From an uncultured Verrucomicrobiota bacterium (lineage in GTDB: Bacteria > Verrucomicrobiota > Kiritimatiellia > Kiritimatiellales > Tichowtungiaceae): 40,564 nucleotides of DNA. Below the pieces are notes generated by a model. That model ran no database searches. It was given only the letters and a program-made list of their open reading frames with translations, and was not told where the DNA came from. This document shows positions 9,228-16,462 of this stretch, piece by piece. Position 1 is the stretch's first letter. Every line of letters starts with the position of its first letter. The stretch lies in the NCBI GenBank assembly GCA_903826865.1, contig CAIKGD010000062.1, positions 1 through 40,564 of the forward strand. Reading direction: 5' to 3'. Position numbers and translations under genes: made by a program.

Positions 9228-9314
9228 TCGATTTCCGATTGCTGATTGCCGATTATTCGGCAGACTGCAGGAGCTATTCAATCGAAAATCATAAATCGAC
9301 AATCTGCAATGTGT
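9228..9314. repeat. heptamer-phased inverted repeat
   Basis: Between rpoN and the exonuclease gene, one arm (9228-9262) reads as successive 7-mers: TCGATTT, CCGATTG, CTGATTG, CCGATTA, TTCGGCA. The other arm (9280-9314) reads AATCGAA, AATCATA, AATCGAC, AATCTGC, AATGTGT, which is the same degenerate heptamer on the opposite strand. The two arms can pair into a long imperfect hairpin. Its function is unknown; termination after rpoN or a dispersed repeat remnant are both possible. Confidence 0.6.
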
Positions 9315-9369
9315 CGCTGCCGGATTAGGGATCGCATCGCGATAAAACACACGATAAGAAAAGAAGCGA

Positions 9370-9972
9370 ATGGAAAAAATTAACCTGCACATCACCAAAG
9401 ACGAAATCAACCGCCTCCCAATGAAGCAGTATGAAGGTCCGATTCATCTGATTCGTACGCCGGACGAAGCAGATAAAGCCGCCGGAAAACTGAAAGAGGA
9501 AACCCTGCTGGGGTTCGACACCGAAACCCGTCCGACCTTCCGCGTCGGGGAATATTACCAGCCGTCTCTTCTGCAACTGGCGACGGAAAAAGAGGTCTTC
9601 CTCTTTCAGATTAAACTCACCGGCCTCACCAAAGGACTATGTGACGTTCTTTCCAGCCCGGACATTATTAAAACCGGAGTTTCTATCCGCGCGGATGTCA
9701 GCGAGCTGCGCAAATTGACCGCCTTTGAATCGGCCGGATTTGTTGAACTGGCAACCTGTGCCAAGCAGGCGCACATCAAAAACCTCGGACTGCGCGGACT
9801 GGCCGCCCTGCTGCTTGGTTTCCGCGTTTCAAAACGAGAGCAGACTTCCAACTGGGCAAAAAACGAACTGACCGAATCCCAGCTCCGCTACGCCGCCACC
9901 GACGCCTGGCTGGGCCGCGAAATCTATCTGCACATGGACAAACTCGGCCTGATTAAAAACACTCGGCCATAG
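9370..9972 (+). CDS. ribonuclease D-like 3'-5' exonuclease (DEDDy)
   Basis: A 200-residue single-domain DEDDy exonuclease. D50 and E52 (LLGFDTETRP) form ExoI; the ExoII Asp is probably D109; and Y174-x3-D178 (YAATDAWLG) gives ExoIII of the Y type. It lacks the HRDC domains of full-length RNase D (about 370 residues), so it resembles the short exonuclease-domain proteins that trim structured RNA or DNA ends. AAGAAAAGAAG just before the ATG is a plausible ribosome site. It ends immediately before a copy of the palindromic repeat and converges with a lipoprotein-like gene. The substrate is not determinable. Confidence 0.88.
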   Translation: MEKINLHITKDEINRLPMKQYEGPIHLIRTPDEADKAAGKLKEETLLGFDTETRPTFRVGEYYQPSLLQLATEKEVFLFQIKLTGLTKGLCDVLSSPDIIKTGVSIRADVSELRKLTAFESAGFVELATCAKQAHIKNLGLRGLAALLLGFRVSKREQTSNWAKNELTESQLRYAATDAWLGREIYLHMDKLGLIKNTRP

Positions 9973-9994
9973 TTTTTCCAAGGTTTGGGGAAAA
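9973..9994. repeat. palindromic repeat TTTCCAA-NNN-TTGGAAA, intergenic copy (one mismatch)
   Basis: TTTTTCCAAGGTTTGGGGAAAA lies between two convergent genes. The arms are TTTCCAA and TTGGGGAAA around the spacer GGT, with one inserted G compared with the other copies. On either strand the RNA would form a small hairpin ending in A/U-rich sequence, so it could also serve as a weak bidirectional terminator. Confidence 0.6.
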
Positions 9995-10009
9995 TGAGAA
10001 AACATTAAT

Positions 10010-10894
10010 TCACGGCATTGGCCTTTTCTCGGAACTATCCAAAAATGAATATTCAAAAACTTGTCCTCTGCCCCCGAGAAGAAACCGATATGCGCCATCT
10101 TTTCCCGGCAGTGGACACACCGCGATAAAATCGTCGATAAGGACTTCTTTGTATATGACACGTCCATCCGATGAATGGATAAAAAGGATGGTCCGATGCC
10201 ACCCCCCACGCCCTCCGTACACGCTGACAAATGGCCCTTTCCCAGCAATGTCTAGCGGGGCGCCATCCGAGATATGCAGTGGTGCTTTTATCCCTGGCGT
10301 TTGAAGATTTCTAATCTCCTTCAGATGATTGTCAAAAACGAGGAGCGCACCATCGGTTGATACGAGAAGATAATGCGGCTGAGACCAAGTTACCTTCGGC
10401 TTAAACCAATAGTCTTGATTAAGTTGTATTTGTGCGATTTCTGCACCATCGATTTTTTCCAGCTTGAAGCCGGTCTCCCCGAGAGGACGAATTCGTTCAA
10501 ACTCTCCGTTGTTGTCGAAATCCGCCTGCATGTACCCGCCGGACAAGAACGATCCGTGCAAGGAAACTGGCGGTATAACAGAGGTTCTCTCACATACAGC
10601 AGCGTTATCAAAAAACCGCAACAGACAACTTTCTTTCCATCCTACAACGGCGATTCCATCTGTTCCCGCCACTTGAAACATTCCTTGAACCAGCCCGATG
10701 CTTTGGTTTCTGCAAACATTTTTTTTCTGTACGGCGATTTCGTGAACTTCAACGGTAGCAGAATGCAAACCCTTAGGCGGGAATCCGCCCCCACAACCGC
10801 CGTTCAGCAATGCGCAAAATGCCACGAGGCTCCAACATCCACAGCTTTTGAGCCAACTGGCACCAAGTGCGACATACTTCAGCTTAATATCCAT
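10010..10894 (-). CDS. unrecognised secreted or lipoprotein
   Basis: A 294-residue protein I do not recognise. Residues 11-34 form a hydrophobic signal-like segment ending in ALLNGGCGGG, so C34 may be lipidated, although NGG is a poor lipobox. The rest alternates short beta-like stretches with Asp/Gly turns (for example YMQADFDNNGEFERIRPLGE and YWFKPKVTWSQPHYLLVSTDGALLVFDNHL), a texture seen in beta-propeller or FG-GAP-type proteins; that is only an impression. An 8-base gap separates it from the upstream membrane-protein gene, so they are probably co-transcribed. AAGG lies a few bases before its ATG. Both genes look more AT-rich than their neighbours. Confidence 0.6.
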   Translation of the reverse strand: MDIKLKYVALGASWLKSCGCWSLVAFCALLNGGCGGGFPPKGLHSATVEVHEIAVQKKNVCRNQSIGLVQGMFQVAGTDGIAVVGWKESCLLRFFDNAAVCERTSVIPPVSLHGSFLSGGYMQADFDNNGEFERIRPLGETGFKLEKIDGAEIAQIQLNQDYWFKPKVTWSQPHYLLVSTDGALLVFDNHLKEIRNLQTPGIKAPLHISDGAPLDIAGKGPFVSVYGGRGGWHRTILFIHSSDGRVIYKEVLIDDFIAVCPLPGKDGAYRFLLGGRGQVFEYSFLDSSEKRPMP

Positions 10895-10902
10895 TAGTAA
10901 CC

Positions 10903-11604
10903 TTAATAAGGAAGGGCTTTTTGTGTTTGACCGGGACCTCTAATGAGCGCCCCTTTTCTGATCAGGTTACTCTCTCCGATGTTGTGATCATCGCCGGATC
11001 GAAGCATTTGCCTAACAGGATCTTCACTTTTATTCTCGTAAAACTCGGTCGTCGTTTCCCATGAGCTTGTTCGGTGACGGACAATGTAAACTCCCCAACA
11101 AAGTAAAAAAACAAGGGTCACAAGCGCAAGTCCACCAACAATAAGGTTTTTCCCTTGAGTATTTTCACCTTTGGAGAGAAGGCTCAATACGGAATCGGGT
11201 TTAATGGCATACAGGAGTGCCAGTGCGAGGAAACTCACCGCCGAGGCTGCTCCAAACGCAGGATGAAAAAACATCGAAAACTTATCATTAGAATCAAAGG
11301 CTCTAAAAAAAGCAGGCAGTCCGATAACGAAAAGATACAGCCCTAGAAGCTTTGTTCCAACATAAAGCAGGCGACTCGGCTCTATGGGAGAAAGGTCTAC
11401 ATCAGAAGGGATGTGTAGCAAATCAGCAAGCATCTCCGCTCTGAACAGAAAGAGTACAGCAAACACAGCAGAAATACTAACGTGAGTAAGAACCGCAACT
11501 AAACCATCTGGTGTATAAAATATAAGCGAAAAAATTCCAGAAATCAGTCGGAATGCCAGAATCAACCCGTAGAGCTTTGCCGCAACTATAAAAAGCTTTC
11601 TCAT
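10903..11604 (-). CDS. unrecognised four-helix membrane protein
   Basis: A 233-residue protein without a recognised family. Predicted membrane segments by eye: about residues 8-30, 36-56, 84-104 and 116-135, with a further hydrophobic stretch about 150-172. A charged, probably soluble tail follows (RHRTSSWETTTEFYENKSEDPVRQMLRSG). There are no Cys clusters or obvious catalytic motifs. It is followed after 8 bases by the lipoprotein-like gene, suggesting a two-gene envelope unit, and preceded by 84 bases after the OsmC gene. Function is unknown; base composition suggests either relaxed codon use or relatively recent acquisition. Confidence 0.55.
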   Translation of the reverse strand: MRKLFIVAAKLYGLILAFRLISGIFSLIFYTPDGLVAVLTHVSISAVFAVLFLFRAEMLADLLHIPSDVDLSPIEPSRLLYVGTKLLGLYLFVIGLPAFFRAFDSNDKFSMFFHPAFGAASAVSFLALALLYAIKPDSVLSLLSKGENTQGKNLIVGGLALVTLVFLLCWGVYIVRHRTSSWETTTEFYENKSEDPVRQMLRSGDDHNIGESNLIRKGALIRGPGQTQKALPY

Positions 11605-11688
11605 GCGCTTCCTTTCATTTTGATCTCCTCACCATTGATGAAAAAACGGTCATTCCAGTAATGGTCGCCCACATGACAAAACATAGCG

Positions 11689-12123
11689 CTAAACGGCTAA
11701 AACTTTTACCGGCGTGTTGGTGAGCAGGTTGAATGAAACCGGACAGCGGACGTCCACTTCGTGAATAAAAGCTTCCTTCTCTGCCACCGTCAGGTCAGCG
11801 TCGATGTCGGCCAGGATACGAAATTCCTTGAAACCGACCGGATCGTCCGTCGGTTTGCCGAGCAGGCCGTCCGTGTTGATGTCGCCTTCGACGGTGATTT
11901 TCATGCCGCGCAGTGCAATCCGCTTCTGCATCGCCACAATCCGTCCGATGGTGCCGATACATCCGGCCAGCGAAACCAGCAGATAGTCGAGCGGTGTCGG
12001 CCCGGCGTCCGTTCCGCCCGCATTGGCGGGCTGATCCACCGTCACTTTATGGCCATGCACCATACTCTCCAGTCTGAACTTTGCATCCAGCACCGATTCC
12101 ACTTTGACTGTTTTAAATGCCAT
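11689..12123 (-). CDS. OsmC family peroxiredoxin-like protein
   Basis: A 144-residue OsmC/Ohr-superfamily protein. The two redox cysteines are C55 (LLVSLAGCIGT) and C127 (VDVRCPVS), with the PTPLDYLL motif just before the first. Family members reduce organic hydroperoxides in the cytoplasm; this branch resembles YhfA-like OsmC proteins more than Ohr, but that is a weak call. I chose ATG 12123 because AAGGGA lies just upstream; an in-frame GTG at 12147 would overlap the histidine kinase stop. It follows the kinase on the same strand and may share its transcript. Confidence 0.9.
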   Translation of the reverse strand: MAFKTVKVESVLDAKFRLESMVHGHKVTVDQPANAGGTDAGPTPLDYLLVSLAGCIGTIGRIVAMQKRIALRGMKITVEGDINTDGLLGKPTDDPVGFKEFRILADIDADLTVAEKEAFIHEVDVRCPVSFNLLTNTPVKVLAV

Positions 12124-12146
12124 GTTTTTCCCTTTCCCGGCAGCCA

Positions 12147-13613
12147 CTACTTTCGAGCTTCCCGCACCATCGGGATGCTTCCCTCAATCCGCGTTCCTTT
12201 GCCCGGCACGCTTTCAATGCGCAGTTCCCCGCCAAGCGCTTCGATCCGCTCGCGCATGCCGAGCAGACCGAAAACAGCCGGGTTCTTTTCCGCACCGGCT
12301 TCCATGCCGAGTCCGTTGTCCGCCACAGAAAACACGACCCGGTCCGGATTGCGCCGCAGAGAAATTTCAACCTGTGAAGCGTGTGCATGTCTCGCCACAT
12401 TGGAAAGAGCCTCCTGAACGAGCCGGAACAGGGCGGTTCGTTTACCGGTCGGCAGTTCTATTCCGCTCTGCACATTCAGATTGCACGGAATACCGTTATA
12501 CTCTGACCAGTCGTCCGCCATATCCTGAAGCGCATCCGCAATCCCGACATCATCCAGTGATCCCGGACGCAACTGACGGCAGAGTAAATGAACCCGCCGG
12601 ACGCCGTCGTTCAGCATCCGGTGCATTTCGCCGGTGTGTTTCTTTATTTCAGGAGTCTGCGGGGCGGAAGCCTCACATGCGCTTAGATCAATTTTCAGAG
12701 CCGTCAGCATCTGTCCGAGATGGTCGTGCAAATCGTCAGCCAGACCGCTGCGTTCCGCTTCGAGCATCTGATCTATATGCTGTGCAAGCCGGCGATACCG
12801 CATTTCACTTCTGTGCAGCGCCTCTTCGGCCTGTTTCCGGCGTTCGATTTCCTGACGGGCCAGCTTAAGTTCCTCGCGCACGTCGGCTGCTTCTTTAAGG
12901 ATGGACAGCACCGGACGGTTTTCCAGGGCACACCCCGGTTTTCTGCCTTGCCAATGCAAGTAGGCATAGAGGAACGGACCGGCAAACACGGAGATCGCCA
13001 GTCTGCTGTAAAGCGTTCCTTCCATGATACGGAGATAGTCCGGAGTCCCGAGAAAGGCTCCGGTCGAGAACAGAAGCACATCCAGCCACATAACGCCCAG
13101 CAACGTGAAAAAGCTCCTGAACCAGGTATTGATCCGGATTAAAGGACTGCCGAGCATTTCCCAGGCTATCGCCAGAAAAACAAGATCCAGAACGGTTGCA
13201 AAGACCGAAGCGGTATTGATCCTCAGGCTGGGCACCGGCACATAGCTCAGCGCAACAGCACCCGAAGGATCGGTTTGCAGATGCAGGATCGCAGCAATCA
13301 GCGGTACCAGCGCAGAAACTCCGGCAACAGTGAGAATGGCGGCACGCGTGGCACGCGGCCCGTCAAAGACGTAAACTACAAATACACCCAGCAGGATCGA
13401 CGTGTAAAACACGGTGGAACCGACCATAAAGGTAAAGCCCGCCAGTTCAACCCGTACGCCGGCATCGGTAATCCACGACATCACCGCCGTAATGCCGCCC
13501 AGAATCATATAGAACGGTGCCGGTCCCGTGCGGTGCCGCAGGGCGTGCGATCCCAGCACGAGCAGATAAACTGCAATCGCTTCAAAAATGAGCATTAATA
13601 AATCATGATTCAT
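12147..13613 (-). CDS. NarL-type sensor histidine kinase with multi-pass membrane input domain
   Basis: A 488-residue kinase. Residues about 1-222 contain around seven hydrophobic segments (including FYMILGGITAVMSW and VFYTSILLGVFVVYVFDGPRATR), reminiscent of VUT/queuosine-precursor-transporter folds used as sensor modules; that resemblance is tentative. A helical linker (240-290) leads to a HisKA_3 dimerisation domain with H296 in LADDLHDHLGQMLTALKIDL. The HATPase domain follows, with NVARHAHA, VADNGLGM and FGLLGMRERIEALGG. The partner should be a LuxR/NarL-type response regulator, but none lies nearby. Its catalytic half closely resembles that of the next kinase upstream, pointing to tandem duplication. 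Confidence 0.9.
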   Translation of the reverse strand: MNHDLLMLIFEAIAVYLLVLGSHALRHRTGPAPFYMILGGITAVMSWITDAGVRVELAGFTFMVGSTVFYTSILLGVFVVYVFDGPRATRAAILTVAGVSALVPLIAAILHLQTDPSGAVALSYVPVPSLRINTASVFATVLDLVFLAIAWEMLGSPLIRINTWFRSFFTLLGVMWLDVLLFSTGAFLGTPDYLRIMEGTLYSRLAISVFAGPFLYAYLHWQGRKPGCALENRPVLSILKEAADVREELKLARQEIERRKQAEEALHRSEMRYRRLAQHIDQMLEAERSGLADDLHDHLGQMLTALKIDLSACEASAPQTPEIKKHTGEMHRMLNDGVRRVHLLCRQLRPGSLDDVGIADALQDMADDWSEYNGIPCNLNVQSGIELPTGKRTALFRLVQEALSNVARHAHASQVEISLRRNPDRVVFSVADNGLGMEAGAEKNPAVFGLLGMRERIEALGGELRIESVPGKGTRIEGSIPMVREARK

Positions 13614-13678
13614 CGGTCGCTCGATTGTCCGGCAGGTATAAATTGTCAGTTAAAAGTCCCAAGGAGCGGGAAGTTTCT

Positions 13679-16435
13679 TCAAGGATGCCCCCCCCCCCGC
13701 ACCAGTGGAATCATTGCTTCAATCTGTGTTCCTTTGCCCGGCGTGCTTTCAATGCACAGTGTACCGCCAAGCGTTTCAACGCGTTCGCGCATGCCGAGCA
13801 AACCAAAAGAAGTCGGTTTGTTTGCCGCGCCATCTTCCATGCCGCAACCGTTGTCAGCAATCGAAACGTTCAACATCTGTTCATTCGAAACCAGATTGAT
13901 TCCGACTTTGGAAGCGCAGGCATAGCGCGACACATTGGTCAGAGCCTCCTGTATCAGACGGAAAACAGCGGTATTCACAGCATCTGAAAGGGCTTCGTTG
14001 TTCACATCTGTAAAAAGCTCGCACTCGACTTTATTGCGCTGCTTCCAATCGTCTATCAGACCGGCGAGCGCTTCCTCAAGACCGAGATCGTCAAGTGCTC
14101 CGGGACGCAGGCGGCGGCACAGGGAATGGACGCTTTGAATCCCCTCACGCAGCAGTTTCTGCATATCCGCCATTTTCTGTTTTGTGTCATGCTCGCAGGT
14201 ACAATGATCCATTATCATCAGCAGATCGATTTTAAGGGCCGTAAGAATCTGGCCGATATCGTCGTGCAGTTCGCGGGCAAGCCGTTTGCGTTCGTCTTCG
14301 CGAATCGTCTCAAGATGCCGCGCCAGCAGATGGATCCGTTCTTCCGTCCGCTTACGTTCGGTGATGTCGCGGCTGGAGCAGACCAGTTCCTGCGGCTCAC
14401 CGGAGTTGTTCCGCAGCAGTTTGACCGATGTGGCAAGCCAGACATACTGCCCGCTGAAGGTGCGGAAACGCGCTTCATTCATGACCAAACCGCTTTCCAT
14501 CAAAAACAGCATCGCCTTTTCAAGGCCGTCGCGGTCTTCGGGATGAACCAGCGCATACATGTCGATTCCGCGAAACTCCGCCGGATCATATCCTAAAACG
14601 GTCTTCATGGAGGGTGACGCATAGAGCGCCTTTCCGCCGGGAGAGAAAACCGTGATTACATCCTGAATGTTTTCAGCCAGCAGCCAGTACTTAGCCTCGC
14701 TACTCTTAAGTTCGGCAGCACGCAGCGCAATTTGTTTTTCGAGGTTGATTCGACGGTTTGTGATCAGTGCAACCATCAAGCCGGTCAGCAGGCTAATCAG
14801 CATCCCGAAGAACGTAACAATCCAGCCGTGGCGCAACGGATGAGCCGCCAGCCAGGATTGCCGGGGAATTAAACGTAAAGCATAGGCTTTACCGAACCGG
14901 AACACCGGAGTCGTTATTCCCAAACTGGAGCCGGCACTGCGCAGGCAGGGCAGACTGCACCGGCTGGAAGATCCGGCCAGAACAAGAGGATCGGCTCCGC
15001 ACTGCAATTGAAGCAGACAAATCTCAAAGCCGGTATTCTTCCTGTTGGGATACTGCGCTCCGCCAAGCAGTTTTTCCGGACAGACAGAAAAAGCCGCCAA
15101 CCCTTTCTGATCCGGCGTATCCACCCGCTGAAAAATATAAAATCCCTTCATCTGATTGGTCTGTGTGATAAAATTGACCGGGTCGGTAGCAACAGCCAGC
15201 CCGGTACACAAGGCTTCCTGTATCGCGACCCTGCACACCGGTTCTGCATTCAAGTCATAACCGAAAGCTGTTTTATTGCCTGACAGCGGTTCAATATAGA
15301 GGATCGGATAATAGTCTGGACGCGACGATGCCGGTTCGTTGAGACCTTCGTTATTTTTCTGCCAGATAGAAAAATCAGACCGTCCCGCAATCTGCACCGC
15401 TTGGACAAATGAACCGGCCGCGGCATCCGGAACCGCCGGCAGCCAGAGGCACGCCTGCAGAACGCCATCCTGAACCATCTTTTTGCAATACGAGCTGAAT
15501 TCCGCAGCGGTGACATCGTGACTTGATTCAAAAAAGCACACCAGTCTTTCTATCTTGTGACCAAGCTCATAGATTTCTTCCACACAGGAGGAGGTATGAG
15601 ACTGTGCCATCTGACGAAAAGTATTCCGGCGTGTCTCGCGTTCAGCCCGATCAAATCCCGCTGCCAGCACCGCGGTCAGCAGAGCCATAAAAATAACACA
15701 TAAAACGGGCTCTGCGTACCTTGACTGTTCGTTCCGCTGCGGAGAATAATGATAGCGGTACTTCAACGCCAACCAGTTCAGCAACAGAACAAATAGCAGT
15801 ATAAAAGTGATTCCGGCGGGTATCCATTGCGCCCGCCGCACAGCGGCCCGCCAACAAGAGGCCTCGGTGTCAATACAGATCGCCGCCAGCACCTCGCCGG
15901 TGCGGGTGTCAAACACAGGTGCCGAAGCGGTTACAAAAGTTCCGTATTCATCACTGAACGGCCCGTGTATCTGCGGTCTTCCGGTTTTGAAAAGGTCAAA
16001 ATCCTGCGGACTGGGCTTTTGATAGACGGTTCCGGGCGGCGAGGCGTACGGATGACCCTCAGCTAGACTTTCGGGGCCGAATACAATCCGCCCCTCCCGT
16101 AAGGCCATGGTGTACAGACTGTTGATCCCTGCCGATTCGGCGCAGGCCCGCATCTGAGCACATAACAGCTGAAATTCAGGCCGGAACCTGTCGTCCGCCG
16201 TAAAAGAAAGAGCGCGGATAGCACAAGGATCCACCGTCGCCGCAATATCCGTTGCCTGAAGCACCAGATCGCGGCGCATCTGGATATCCGCATTCTGTCC
16301 AGACTGTTTGGCAGCCCAGAGACCGGCCAGTAAAACCATCAGTGCGGCTGCATAAATCAGCCAGCAGCTTCCCCGTACTGATAACAGGACAGGAAACTGG
16401 AGCAGAGCACTTTTTACAGACTTAAACTCTTTCAT
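13679..16435 (-). CDS. large CHASE/PAS sensor histidine kinase (HisKA_3)
   Basis: A 918-residue kinase. A first membrane helix (about 26-42) and a second (205-223) bound an extracytoplasmic Cache-like region with FGPESLAEG and GTFVTASAPVFDTRTGEVLAAICID. Helices at about 243-260 and 537-559 bound a CHASE-type domain. A PAS domain follows (580-695), then HisKA_3 with H724 (LARELHDDIGQILTALKIDL) and a HATPase domain ending FGLLGMRERVETLGG. A run of eleven G (minus strand) sits at the extreme 3' end and encodes the final VRGGGHP; slippage there would alter only the C terminus. It lies upstream of a second kinase of the same type and is the middle of three consecutive kinases. Confidence 0.92.
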   Translation of the reverse strand: MKEFKSVKSALLQFPVLLSVRGSCWLIYAAALMVLLAGLWAAKQSGQNADIQMRRDLVLQATDIAATVDPCAIRALSFTADDRFRPEFQLLCAQMRACAESAGINSLYTMALREGRIVFGPESLAEGHPYASPPGTVYQKPSPQDFDLFKTGRPQIHGPFSDEYGTFVTASAPVFDTRTGEVLAAICIDTEASCWRAAVRRAQWIPAGITFILLFVLLLNWLALKYRYHYSPQRNEQSRYAEPVLCVIFMALLTAVLAAGFDRAERETRRNTFRQMAQSHTSSCVEEIYELGHKIERLVCFFESSHDVTAAEFSSYCKKMVQDGVLQACLWLPAVPDAAAGSFVQAVQIAGRSDFSIWQKNNEGLNEPASSRPDYYPILYIEPLSGNKTAFGYDLNAEPVCRVAIQEALCTGLAVATDPVNFITQTNQMKGFYIFQRVDTPDQKGLAAFSVCPEKLLGGAQYPNRKNTGFEICLLQLQCGADPLVLAGSSSRCSLPCLRSAGSSLGITTPVFRFGKAYALRLIPRQSWLAAHPLRHGWIVTFFGMLISLLTGLMVALITNRRINLEKQIALRAAELKSSEAKYWLLAENIQDVITVFSPGGKALYASPSMKTVLGYDPAEFRGIDMYALVHPEDRDGLEKAMLFLMESGLVMNEARFRTFSGQYVWLATSVKLLRNNSGEPQELVCSSRDITERKRTEERIHLLARHLETIREDERKRLARELHDDIGQILTALKIDLLMIMDHCTCEHDTKQKMADMQKLLREGIQSVHSLCRRLRPGALDDLGLEEALAGLIDDWKQRNKVECELFTDVNNEALSDAVNTAVFRLIQEALTNVSRYACASKVGINLVSNEQMLNVSIADNGCGMEDGAANKPTSFGLLGMRERVETLGGTLCIESTPGKGTQIEAMIPLVRGGGHP
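13688..13698. repeat. eleven-base homopolymer C(11)/G(11) tract
   Basis: Eleven consecutive C on the plus strand, inside the last codons of the large kinase. Loss of one base would extend that reading frame to a TGA at 13605-13603, overlapping the start of the next kinase (ATG at 13613). Gain of one base gives a 13-codon extension. It could be a contingency tract or a base-calling error. Confidence 0.75.
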
Positions 16436-16462
16436 TTAAATCTCTTCGTCTGATTTAACGTA

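Noticed and set aside
9228-9314. Possible CRISPR-like array
   Set aside because: The repeats are 7 bases, degenerate and contiguous, with no spacers and no cas genes nearby.
10850-10875. Possible sigma-54 -24/-12 promoter (TGGCAC followed by TGC)
   Set aside because: The spacing and the -12 element do not fit the TGGCAC-N5-TTGC consensus, and it lies inside a coding region.
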